Below, piece by piece: positions 7,952 through 16,202 of a DNA stretch of 64,000 nucleotides. The DNA is from Micrococcales bacterium (GTDB lineage Bacteria > Actinomycetota > Actinomycetes > S36-B12 > UBA10799), in contig JADJCR010000010.1 in the NCBI GenBank assembly GCA_016703125.1, positions 1 to 64,000 on the forward strand, written 5' to 3'. The position numbers and the translations under genes are program-made. Each line of letters starts with the position of its first letter. Within the stretch, counting starts at the first letter, position 1. Below the pieces are notes generated by a model, which saw nothing but the letters and a program-made list of their open reading frames with translations, did no database searches and was not told where the DNA came from.

Positions 7952-8536
7952 ATGACCGATCACCCCGACAGCGACCACATGCACTTCCGGCGGATGGACG
8001 ACATGACCCCCGCCGACTTCGAGGTGCTCCGGCACGTCCACGAGGAGAACCTCGAACGACTGCCCGACCTGCTGCTCGGGCTGCTCGACAGCCTCGGTGG
8101 CGATGAGGCGTATCCGGTCGACCGCAAGACGCACTCCCTGCAGGCCGCGACCCGGGCGCTCCGCGACGGCCGCGAAGAGGAGTACGTCGTCGTGGCACTC
8201 CTGCACGACATCGGGGAGGCACTCGGTCCACTCAACCACGGGGAGGTGATCGCAGCCATCCTCAAACCCTTCATCAGCGAGGCGAACCACTGGATGCTGG
8301 AGCACCACCCCCTTTTCCAGACATACTTCTACGGCGGCAACGTCGGCATCGATCCGGACGGTCGCAACGCGTACCGGGACAACCCGTACTTCGAACGCAC
8401 CGCGCAGTTCTGCGCCCTGTACGACGAGGTGTCGTTCGACCCCGATTACCCCAACGAGCCGGTCGAGACCTTCGTGCCCATGGTGCGCCGCGTGCTGTCC
8501 AAGCAGTGGGAACCGCCGAACACCGCGACGTCATAA
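7952..8536 (+). CDS. HD-domain protein (phosphohydrolase/oxygenase type)
   Basis: This 194-residue protein of the HD metal-binding superfamily has the motif VALLHDIGEALGP for the paired His-Asp. Further histidines in NHGEVIAAIL and MLEHHPLFQ would complete a metal site. The layout resembles small HD proteins related to PhnZ and TmpB diiron oxygenases as much as phosphohydrolases; the choice is inference. ATG at 7952 follows the divergent operator region, so it is probably co-controlled with the adjacent hydrolase. Confidence 0.7.
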   Translation: MTDHPDSDHMHFRRMDDMTPADFEVLRHVHEENLERLPDLLLGLLDSLGGDEAYPVDRKTHSLQAATRALRDGREEEYVVVALLHDIGEALGPLNHGEVIAAILKPFISEANHWMLEHHPLFQTYFYGGNVGIDPDGRNAYRDNPYFERTAQFCALYDEVSFDPDYPNEPVETFVPMVRRVLSKQWEPPNTATS

Positions 8537-8578
8537 CGCTGGCGCGTCCCCCGCTAGGCTTCCGCGCGGGAGGGTTCC

Positions 8579-9325
8579 ATGATCGGGCTGGGTACAGTCA
8601 TCAACGTTGCGGCGATCCTCGTCGGAGCGAGCATCGGCGTCCTCATCGGCCATCGCCTGCCCGAGCGGACCCGCACCACCGTCACCGACGCCCTCGGCCT
8701 GGTCACACTGGTCATCGGCGGACTGAATGTCGTGGCCCTGCAGGACGAGGCGTTCACCGCCGCCGTGGGTGGGGGCGTGACCCTGCTCGTGGTGCTGGGG
8801 GCGCTGCTCATCGGGGGGATCACCGGCTCGCTGCTCGGCCTGGAAAGCCGGCTCGAGGATCTCGGGTCCTGGTTGCAGCGACGCCTGGCCCCCGGGGAAG
8901 GCTCCGGGTCACGGGCGCGGTTCGTCGAAGGTTTCGTCGACTCCTCGCTCATCTTCTGCATCGGCCCGCTCGCGGTGCTGGGTGCGCTCAGCGACGGACT
9001 CGGGCAGGGCATCGACGAACTGGCACTGAAATCGGCCCTGGACGGTTTCGCGGCGATCGCCTTTGCGGCGTCGCTGGGGTGGGGGGTCGCCGCCTCTGCC
9101 CTGTCCGTGGGCGCCTGGCAAGGGTTTCTCACGGTGGTGGCGGTTCTCGTCGGCGACATCATGTCGCCGGAACTCGTGGCCGCGATCACGGCCACGGGGG
9201 GTGTGCTCCTGCTCGGGGTCGGGATGCGCCTACTCAACCTCAAGGCCATCCCGGTGGGCGACATGCTGCCGGCCCTGATCGCCGCCCCGCTGCTGACTGC
9301 GGCGGTCGCGGCAGTGGTTACTTGA
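8579..9325 (+). CDS. DUF554 family membrane protein
   Basis: This 248-residue polytopic membrane protein of the DUF554 (YdfK/YqgA) family has about seven hydrophobic segments. The start MIGLGTVINVAAILVGASIG and the central SSLIFCIGPLAVLGALSDGL and LKSALDGFAAIAFA stretches are characteristic. The family is broadly conserved, possibly a transporter, with no proven substrate. The SD-like GGGAGGG lies just before ATG 8579. It ends 8 bases inside the convergent secreted-protein gene. Confidence 0.85.
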   Translation: MIGLGTVINVAAILVGASIGVLIGHRLPERTRTTVTDALGLVTLVIGGLNVVALQDEAFTAAVGGGVTLLVVLGALLIGGITGSLLGLESRLEDLGSWLQRRLAPGEGSGSRARFVEGFVDSSLIFCIGPLAVLGALSDGLGQGIDELALKSALDGFAAIAFAASLGWGVAASALSVGAWQGFLTVVAVLVGDIMSPELVAAITATGGVLLLGVGMRLLNLKAIPVGDMLPALIAAPLLTAAVAAVVT

Positions 9326-9863
9326 TCTTCTTCACGAAGACAGTCACGTGTTGGACTGCGCGGATCGAGAACGTCTTGCCCTCGTACTCCTCGAAACCCT
9401 GGCGGCCTATCCCCTTGGTGGGGATCGTGACGGAGATCGTTTCAGTGCCCGCCTCGGTGGAGCCCTTGCGGGGTCCCGACGTGTAGCCCACCTCGGACAT
9501 CAGCATTGCGCTCACTGAAGGGTTGTCCAGGACGACCCCGGCCTGCGCCCCGCAGATCCGCCACCCCTGCTTCACCTGCCAGGTCGCGTACGGGGGCGAA
9601 GAACTCACCTGGAAGCGGACTGCGCCTGGGTTGGTGCCTCGGGACACCGGGGGCTGACCCTCGATCGGTGTTCTCACTTCCCGTGTGGACGTTCGTGTGC
9701 ATCCGTGCCAGCTGTAGGTCGGGGTCGGGTGCCCGAGGAAGTAGCCGGCGTCTGCGCTCGGCGGACGCTTGTCGTTCTCGGGGTTCGGTTTCTTGGCATG
9801 CGTCACCGATGGGGTGGCGGCGAGGCCGAGGGCGAGGGCGAACAGTGCCGTTCTGCGCAGCAT
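9318..9863 (-). CDS. Secreted protein of unknown function
   Basis: This 181-residue protein has a clear signal peptide (MLRRTALFALALGLAATPSV, cleavage after THA). The mature part contains four cysteines near the centre, Trp-containing segments and a basic C-terminus ending KKIK. No family is recognised. It is convergent with DUF554 (8-base overlap) and stands alone. Confidence 0.7.
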   Translation of the reverse strand: MLRRTALFALALGLAATPSVTHAKKPNPENDKRPPSADAGYFLGHPTPTYSWHGCTRTSTREVRTPIEGQPPVSRGTNPGAVRFQVSSSPPYATWQVKQGWRICGAQAGVVLDNPSVSAMLMSEVGYTSGPRKGSTEAGTETISVTIPTKGIGRQGFEEYEGKTFSIRAVQHVTVFVKKIK

Positions 9864-9918
9864 GGACAGACCCTAGCCCACCTGCCTGCGCACCCGCTTG
9901 TCGCACTCGCGCGCCGGA

Positions 9919-11331
9919 TCACCCGCGCAGCGTTTGGGCCAACTCGGCGAAGGCATCCACCATCAAGCCCATGTCCTGCTGCGTGTGGGCCACCGAGACC
10001 AGCCACTGCTCGTCGAGACCAGGAGGCGTGAGAATGCGGCGGTTGATGCCCCACAGCCAACTGAGCTCGGCGGCCTCGAAGTCCGTCCTCTTGTAGTCGC
10101 GGTAGTTGCGCACCGGGGCGTTGGCCCAGGTCACCGCGCCCTTGACGCCGAAGCCGACGGTGTGGGCCGGCAGTTCGTAGCGCGCGATGATCTCGTCCAT
10201 CGCATCGAGCGCGCCATTGTTGATCTGCTCGGCATGGTCGAGCACCTCCGGCGTGCAGACCTCATCGACAGCGGCCGCCGCCGCCATGGTCAGCGGATTG
10301 CCGTTGTACGTGCCGAAGTGGGCCATCCGGCCGTCGGTGATCGTCGACATGATGTCCTTGCGGCCGCCGAACGCCGCGAGCGGAAGGCCGCCGCCGATGC
10401 TCTTGGCGAGGGTGACCAGATCCGGCTTCACGCCCAGTCGTTGCCCGGCCCCTCCGACGCCGGCGGTTAGCCCGGTCTTCACCTCGTCGAACACCAGCAG
10501 CGCACCGTGGCGATCGCACGCCTCGCGTACGCCGGCCAGGTAACCCTGATCCGGGAGGACGATGCCGATGTTCTCGAGCACCGGTTCCATGACCACCGCT
10601 GCGATCTCATCGGCGAACTCCGAGAGCACTGCCTCCAGTCGGTCGAGGTCGTTGTAGGGCACGACGTGGACGATGCCGGCCTCCACTTCGAACGGCACGA
10701 CCGGCACGGGCGCATCCTCAGGTCCTGCCTCGGCGACATCCGGTTTCACCGACACGGACAACGCGTCGTACCCACCGTGGTAGCCACCCTCGATCTTCAC
10801 GATCCCGCGCTTGCCGGTGAACGCGCGTGCCGCCTTCACGGCGTACATGTCGGCTTCTGTGCCGGAGTTCGCGAAACGCACCTGCTCGAGACTGAACCGC
10901 TGCTGATACCGCTCGGCGATGTCCGTGGTGGTCGGCGACGGCGTCACGAACAGGGTGCCGGTCTCCAGCGCCTTGGACACGTACTCGACGACCACCGGGT
11001 TCAGGTGCCCCACCAGCATGGCGCCGAAGCCCATCGACAGGTCCAGGACCTGCCGGTCGTCGACGTCGGTCAGCCAAGCCCCCTTGGCAGCCTTGAAGGC
11101 CAACGGGTGCGGGTCCCAGTGCTGGAAGGAGGACGCGACCCCCAGTGGCAGCGGCACGGACGCCCGCTCGTGGTGCGCGGCCGAACCCGGGGTGGAGGCG
11201 GTGAAGCGCTCCCACTCCTGCGCCATCAACTTCTCGATGCGAGCCGGGTCCAGTGGCGTGGAGGAGCCCGGCACGGTCCGCCGAGTGGCGGGGTCGTTGG
11301 GCAGGGAGGTGGTCTTGTCGATCTCAGTCAT
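9919..11331 (-). CDS. Class III PLP aminotransferase (GSA aminomutase-like)
   Basis: This 470-residue fold-type I PLP enzyme is related to glutamate-1-semialdehyde aminomutase and other class III aminotransferases. The PLP lysine is in VTLAKSIGGGLP. FDEVKTGL supplies the Asp that binds the pyridine nitrogen, and NSGTEADMYAVKAAR and GGYHGGYD are family landmarks. The long N-terminal segment and FGTYNGNPLTMAAA argue for a catabolic amino-donor aminotransferase rather than heme-pathway HemL, but the substrate is not clear. ATG at 11331 is chosen over an upstream in-frame start because homology begins near it. It is transcribed alone. Confidence 0.85.
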   Translation of the reverse strand: MTEIDKTTSLPNDPATRRTVPGSSTPLDPARIEKLMAQEWERFTASTPGSAAHHERASVPLPLGVASSFQHWDPHPLAFKAAKGAWLTDVDDRQVLDLSMGFGAMLVGHLNPVVVEYVSKALETGTLFVTPSPTTTDIAERYQQRFSLEQVRFANSGTEADMYAVKAARAFTGKRGIVKIEGGYHGGYDALSVSVKPDVAEAGPEDAPVPVVPFEVEAGIVHVVPYNDLDRLEAVLSEFADEIAAVVMEPVLENIGIVLPDQGYLAGVREACDRHGALLVFDEVKTGLTAGVGGAGQRLGVKPDLVTLAKSIGGGLPLAAFGGRKDIMSTITDGRMAHFGTYNGNPLTMAAAAAVDEVCTPEVLDHAEQINNGALDAMDEIIARYELPAHTVGFGVKGAVTWANAPVRNYRDYKRTDFEAAELSWLWGINRRILTPPGLDEQWLVSVAHTQQDMGLMVDAFAELAQTLRG

Positions 11332-11495
11332 GGTGGCTCCGCGGGCGTTGAACGTTCCCCCGACCGTAGCAAGAACGGCGACGTTTCGACAGCCCAAACC
11401 GTCATCGGGGGGCGTTTATCGCCACGGATTCCTTTGTGCAAGAGCCATGCAACTTCGATGTCCGTCGGCGCAGGCTGACGAATAGGGTCGCCAGT

Positions 11496-11981
11496 GTGAA
11501 CGGATCCCTGCCCCGAATCGTGCCCGCTGACCCCGCTGAGCCCCGGTCGGTCGAGGCACTGACCGCATACGCCGGCGAAGTGCGTGAGGCAGCCGGCCTC
11601 ACTGCGCTGGAGCCCCGGTCGGCGGTGTCCGATATCGATGGCTTCGCGCCGCCCGATGGGTGCTTCCTACTGGCGCTGGCCGGCGATGATGCGGTGGGCT
11701 GCGTGGGACTGCAGCGCGTGGGCCCGGACGCGGCGGAGATCAAGCGCATGTGGGTGAAGCCCGAGCACCGTGGCTCCGGACTGTCGAACCGACTGCTGGA
11801 CGAGGTGGAAGCGCAGGCGCGCGACCTGGGCTACTCGAGGCTGCTCCTGGACACCCACCGCGCCTTGACCGCCGCGGTGCGGTTCTACGAAAGACACGGC
11901 TACGTGGCCGTGCCCCGGTACAACGACAACCCCGACGCCACCGACTTCTATGGCAAGGACCTCCCGGGGAGCACCGCGTAG
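11496..11981 (+). CDS. GNAT family N-acetyltransferase
   Basis: This 161-residue acetyl-CoA-dependent N-acyltransferase has the acetyl-CoA loop in VKPEHRGSGLSNRLLDEVE (the R-x-x-G-x-G/A type). Strand 4 is AEIKRMWV and the C-terminal motif is AVRFYERHGYVAVPRYNDN. GTG at 11496 is chosen since the upstream extension is basic and unrelated. The substrate is unknown. A duplicated hairpin repeat follows directly downstream. Confidence 0.82.
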   Translation: MNGSLPRIVPADPAEPRSVEALTAYAGEVREAAGLTALEPRSAVSDIDGFAPPDGCFLLALAGDDAVGCVGLQRVGPDAAEIKRMWVKPEHRGSGLSNRLLDEVEAQARDLGYSRLLLDTHRALTAAVRFYERHGYVAVPRYNDNPDATDFYGKDLPGSTA

Positions 11982-11988
11982 GCCGGCC

Positions 11989-12094
11989 CAGCGCCGCGGG
12001 ATTCAAGGGTGGGAGCGAAAGGTACAGGCGGGAGCGATCCAACCGCGCAGTTTCGCTCCCGGGTAGAGGTAACTCTCCCGCCTTTGCCTGGACG
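11989..12094 (+). repeat. Hairpin repeat family A, copy 1
   Basis: A 106-base unit from CAGCGCCGCGGG to CCTGGACG is repeated 149 bases later with about 85% identity. It contains the inverted repeat GGGAGCGA (12030-12037) / TCGCTCCC (12053-12060) around a 15-base loop. It lies between the GNAT stop and the APC permease start. It resembles REP/BIME-type palindromic elements. Confidence 0.7.
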
Positions 12095-12137
12095 GCGGAG
12101 GCCCGGCAGCCCCGCCTCGTCGCACAGGCGGGAGCGG

Positions 12138-12243
12138 CAGCGCCGCGGGTTTCAAGTGCGGGAGCGAAGCCGACAGGCGGGAGCGAACCAACCGCGCAGT
12201 TTCGCTCCCGGATGGAGGTATCTCTCCCCCCTTCCCCTGGACG
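12138..12243 (+). repeat. Hairpin repeat family A, copy 2
   Basis: This is the second copy of the 106-base unit, with GGGAGCGA (12179-12186) / TCGCTCCC (12202-12209) and the conserved loop core CCAACCGCGCAGT. A partial third half-site, GGCGGGAGCGG, sits between the copies at 12127-12137. No coding content is seen in 11982-12344. Confidence 0.7.
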
Positions 12244-12344
12244 CGGGCCCAACCCCCTCCCCGCAGGACTCCTCACGCACGTTCCGCCGAATCGGCGGCA
12301 CTGGGACCGGCTGAGGACTAGTCTCCAGTTGGCCCAGCGCTGTT

Positions 12345-12351
12345 GAGGAGG
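12345..12351 (+). promoter_or_regulatory. Shine-Dalgarno GAGGAGG deciding the GTG start
   Basis: A full-strength ribosome site lies five bases before GTG 12357. It fixes the start of the permease and shows that the repeats lie in its upstream region. Confidence 0.7.
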
Positions 12352-12356
12352 CAGAT

Positions 12357-14121
12357 GTGTCCCACATCGACGATGCCGCACCCATCGGATTCCCAGAGGT
12401 CGCGGAGGAGAAGGGGCTCAAGACCGGCGCCCTCGGCCTGATCTCCAGCGTGGTCATCGGCATGGCGTCCACGGCGCCCGCCTATTCGCTGGCCGCAAGT
12501 CTCGGCTTTGTGGTGGCCACCACAAACGGCGACGGCATCGTGGGGGTGAAAGCGCCGTCCATCATGCTGCTGGCCTTCGTGCCCATGCTGCTGATCGCGA
12601 TCGCGTACCAGCAGCTCAACCGCGCCGAGCCTGACTGCGGCACCACGTTCACCTGGGCCACGCGGGCCTTCGGGCCGAGGGTGGGCTGGATGGGCGGCTG
12701 GGGCATCATCGCCGCGGACGTCATCGTCATGGCCAACCTCGCCCAGATCGCCGGTTCCTACACCTTCCAGCTGTTCGGCTGGGACGGCCTGCAGGAGTCG
12801 AGCTTCTGGACGACCTTGGCCGGTGTGCTGTGGATCGTGATCATGACTTGGATCTGCTACCGCGGGATCGAGGTGTCGGCGCGTTTGCAGTACGTCCTGC
12901 TCACAATCGAGATCGTGATCCTGGTGATCTTCTCCGTCATCGCCCTGCTCAAGGTCTACGGCGGCGACGCACCGGAGGGCGCCCTCGTCCCGAACCTGTC
13001 GTGGTTGTGGCCATCGGGGATGACCCTCAGCGCGCTGGTCACGGCCACCCTGATCGCCGTGTTCATCTACTGGGGTTGGGACACCGCCGTATCGGTCAAC
13101 GAGGAGACCGCGGACCCGGAGAAGACCCCTGGACGGGCGGCCATCATCTCCACCGTGCTGCTCGTCGTCACTTACGCGACCGTGAGCGTCGCGACCGTGG
13201 CGTTCGCGGGTACCGGGGAGAGCGGACTGGGCCTGGCCAACCCGGACAACGCCGACGACGTCTTCGCGGCCATCGGGCCGAGCGTGTTCGGCGACAGCGG
13301 GGCGGGCAAGTTCATGGAGGTCCTGCTGATCCTGGCGGTCCTCTCCTCAGCGTCCGCCTCGACCCAGACCACGATCCTGCCGACAGCGCGCACGTCGCTG
13401 GCGATGGGCGCCTTCAAGGCACTACCGTCCTCGTTCGCGACGATCCACCCCCGCTACCTGACGCCCACCGTGTCGACGATCTGGATGGGTGCGGTGTCGA
13501 TCGCGTTCTATGTGGGGATGACCCTGGTCAGCGAGAACGTCCTGGCGGACTCCATCGCCGCGGTCGGCCTGATGATCGCCTTCTACTACGGGATCACCGG
13601 ATTCGCGGCGGTGTGGTTCTACCGGCACCACCTCTTCGACAGCCTCCGGGACTTCCTCATGAAGGGTCTGTGGCCCTTCCTCGGCGGAACGATGCTGCTC
13701 ACCGCCTTTGTGATCGCCAGCTACCAGTACGCACAACCCGACTACGGCTACACGACCCTGTGGGGTGTCGGCGGGGTCTTCGTGCTCGGCATCGGTTCGC
13801 TGCTGCTCGGCGTGGTCCTCATGTACATCTGGAATGCGATGGCGCCGGCGTTCTTCCGCGGTGAGACGCTCCCCAAACGCAGCGCCAGCGATCTCATCCT
13901 CGAGATTCCCGCGGACGAAGCAACGTCGCTGCGGCTGCCGGACTCCGGCCTGCCCGACCTGGTGATCGCACCTGACTTGTCCAACCTCCCGGAGGGGGCT
14001 GTCGCCGTCGATCTGGAGAGCGGGATGGAGGTTGACTCCGCGGACGATCTCGAGGAGTTGCGCGAGGAGCAGGCCGAGGCGAGCGGCCGACGAGGACCCC
14101 GAACCGCCGGGCACACGCTGA
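12357..14121 (+). CDS. APC superfamily amino acid permease, 3' frameshift
   Basis: This is an amino acid/polyamine/organocation permease with about 12 to 14 transmembrane helices (first at residues 25-50, SSVVIGMASTAPAYSLAAS) and a cytoplasmic C-terminal tail of about 90 residues. IYWGWDTAVSVNEETADPEKTPGRA is the conserved helix 6 to loop region. The unshifted frame runs to 14501 antisense through hutG with non-family residues. A one-base shift near 14085-14095 restores an acidic end (DEDPEPPGTR) with TGA at 14119-14121, two bases before the hutG stop. Its place beside the hut operon suggests histidine or a related substrate, which is inference. Confidence 0.82.
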
Positions 14122-14123
14122 CG

Positions 14124-15026
14124 TCAGCGCAACTGCAGTCCTGCTGCGGTTTCCAGGACCGCCAGAGCCACCAGTCGCACGGTGCGCTGATCCGCGGTGT
14201 CGGCGGTGGCGTCAACCTCGGTGAAGTCCACCCCGACGACACATCGGGAGCGGGCGGCAATCCGCGCGGCCTGGCGCAGTTCGCGCGCCGTCAGTCCACC
14301 GGGCACCGAGGCCGGACACGCGGGGGCCACGCTGCGATCACACACATCGACGTCGAGGTCCACGTGGACACGGCCTTCGCCACCACCGGAGGCGATCTCG
14401 ATCGCGCGGACCATCACCTCCTCGATCCCGGCAGACTCGACCTCCTCGCGGCCGATGATGGTGATCCCGTGATCACGCGCCCGCACAGCGTAGTCCCGTG
14501 AATTCGCGAAGTCGCTGATCCCGACCTGCACGACCCGCCGCCCGTCGAATCCACCCGCGAGCAGCCGCTGCACCGGGGATCCGTTGGACATCCCGTCGCG
14601 CAGGTCGTGGTGGGCGTCCAATGTCACCAGCCCGTCAGCGGCCAACCCCCGAGCGACGGCGTAGGTGATGGAGTTGTCCCCGCCGAGGGCGACCAGCAGG
14701 TCGCCGCCCCATGTCGCAAGCGTGCCGATCGTGCGCTGCTCGCCCTCCGGGCCGTCGGGTTCGCCCACGTCTCCGAGGTCCTTGGCGGCCAGATCACGCA
14801 GGTCGGTGCCCTGCGACTCGACCCAGGTCGAGTACCGGTTCAACGCCGCCCGCACGGCGGCTGGGGTGTTGTGGGCGTTCGTGGGTGACAGCGACGTGGT
14901 GTGAGCCGGGATCCCGATCAGCCCCCAGGCCGGCTGGCTCCCTGATGCGGCCAATTCGGCGGTGCTGCGCGCCAGCCACTCCCCCGCCCGAGGCCACCGC
15001 GGGTCCTGGTGCAATCCCGCCGTCAC
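14124..15026 (-). CDS. hutG: Formimidoylglutamase (arginase superfamily)
   Basis: This 300-residue ureohydrolase would hydrolyse N-formimidoyl-glutamate to glutamate and formamide, the last step of one histidine route. Mn-binding motifs are present: GGDNSITYA, LDAHHDLRDG, HVDLDVDVCD and VVGVDFTEVD. GTG at 15026 overlaps the hutI stop by four bases (GTGA), matching the coupling used across this operon; an earlier in-frame GTG at 15050 is possible. By sequence alone it could be an agmatinase-like enzyme, but position in hutH-U-I-G decides. It is the last gene of the operon. Confidence 0.88.
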   Translation of the reverse strand: MTAGLHQDPRWPRAGEWLARSTAELAASGSQPAWGLIGIPAHTTSLSPTNAHNTPAAVRAALNRYSTWVESQGTDLRDLAAKDLGDVGEPDGPEGEQRTIGTLATWGGDLLVALGGDNSITYAVARGLAADGLVTLDAHHDLRDGMSNGSPVQRLLAGGFDGRRVVQVGISDFANSRDYAVRARDHGITIIGREEVESAGIEEVMVRAIEIASGGGEGRVHVDLDVDVCDRSVAPACPASVPGGLTARELRQAARIAARSRCVVGVDFTEVDATADTADQRTVRLVALAVLETAAGLQLR

Positions 15027-16199
15027 CGCACCCGCTCCCCCGCGCGCCACACGCCGGCGACCAGATCGACCCCGGGTCGGTAGGCCAGGTGCACGTACGA
15101 CGGCGCGTCCAGCATGACCAGGTCGGCCGGCCCACCCACCTGCAGGCGCCCGACGTCGTCACGGCGCAGCGCCCTGGCCCCCCCAACCGTGGCCGCCCAC
15201 AACGCCTCGGCCACCGTCATATGCATCTCGCGGACCGCCAGGGCGATGCACAGCGGCATCGACGTGGTGAAACTGGTGCCCGGGTTGCAGTCCGTGGCCA
15301 GCGCCACAATGACACCGGCATCCAGCAGACGGCGGGCGTCGGGATACGGCGAACGCGTGGAGAACTCCGCGCCGGGCAACAAGGTCGCCACCGTCGGCTG
15401 GGAGGTCGAGACACTGTCTGCCAGGGCGGCGACGTCCTGCGGGCTCAGATGGGTGCAGTGGTCGGCGGACGCGGCGGCCACCTCCACTGCGACGGCCACC
15501 CCCGGACCGGGCTGCAATTGGTTCGCGTGCACTTTAGGGACCAGCCCCCGCCCAACGCCCGCGGTCAGCACCCGGCGGGCCTGGTCGGCATCGAAGGCAC
15601 CCCGATCGCAGAACACGTCGACCCACTTGGCCGCTGGCGCGCACGCCTCGAGCATCGGCCCGGCCACCAGTTCCACATACGCATCGGGCTGCCCGGTGAA
15701 CTCGGCGGGAACGACGTGTGCGCCCAGGAAAGTCACCTCGCCGGTGAACTCCCCCGCCACGTGCAGTGCCCGTAGTTCGTCGTCGACGGTCAGGCCGTAG
15801 CCGGACTCTGATCTCGAAAGTGGTGCTGCCCGACGCCAGCAACTCCGCCACCAGTCGCCCGACGTTTGCGCGCAGTTGATCCGTGGATGCCGCCCGCGTG
15901 GCGGCCACGGTTGTGCGGATCCCACCGGCGGCGTAGGGCTGTCCGGACATCCGCGCGGCGAACTCCTCGGAGCGGTCCCCGGCGAACACCAGGTGCGCGT
16001 GGCTGTCCACGAATCCCGGGACGACTGTCCGGCCACCGGCATCGACGCGGCCATCCGCCGCTGGTGCCCCGCCTGCGGCGCCGATCCAAACGACCCGGCC
16101 GCCCTCGATCACGACCGCCGCGTGTCCGAGCACTCCGAGCAGGTCGTCGCCGTCGCACGTGACGAGTTCCCGGATGCCGTCGATGAGCAGGCTACCCAC
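15023..16199 (-). CDS. hutI: Imidazolonepropionase, one-base frameshift
   Basis: This is the third enzyme of histidine degradation and opens the imidazolone ring to formimidoylglutamate. It is an amidohydrolase with metal ligands in PGFVDSHAHLVFAG, substrate stretch SGYGLTVDDE, WVDVFCDRGAFD, KVHANQL and ALATDCNPGTS. One extra base near 15808 separates the N-terminal third (start GTG 16199) from the rest. The span is 3n+1 and the restored length is about 391 residues, normal for HutI. hutU and hutG either side are intact, so an error in the sequence is likely. It starts three bases after the hutU stop. Confidence 0.87.
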
Positions 16200-16202
16200 C
16201 GG

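Noticed and set aside
8554..9264. A 236-codon minus-strand frame
   Set aside because: It is antisense to DUF554, whose hydrophobic helices and SD are clear.
11989..12243. CRISPR array
   Set aside because: Only two units, 106 bases each with a 149-base period, and no cas genes nearby; a hairpin repeat explains it.
12830..13864. A 344-codon plus-strand frame inside the APC permease
   Set aside because: It is a shifted reading of the permease, rich in Arg, His and Asp with no motifs.
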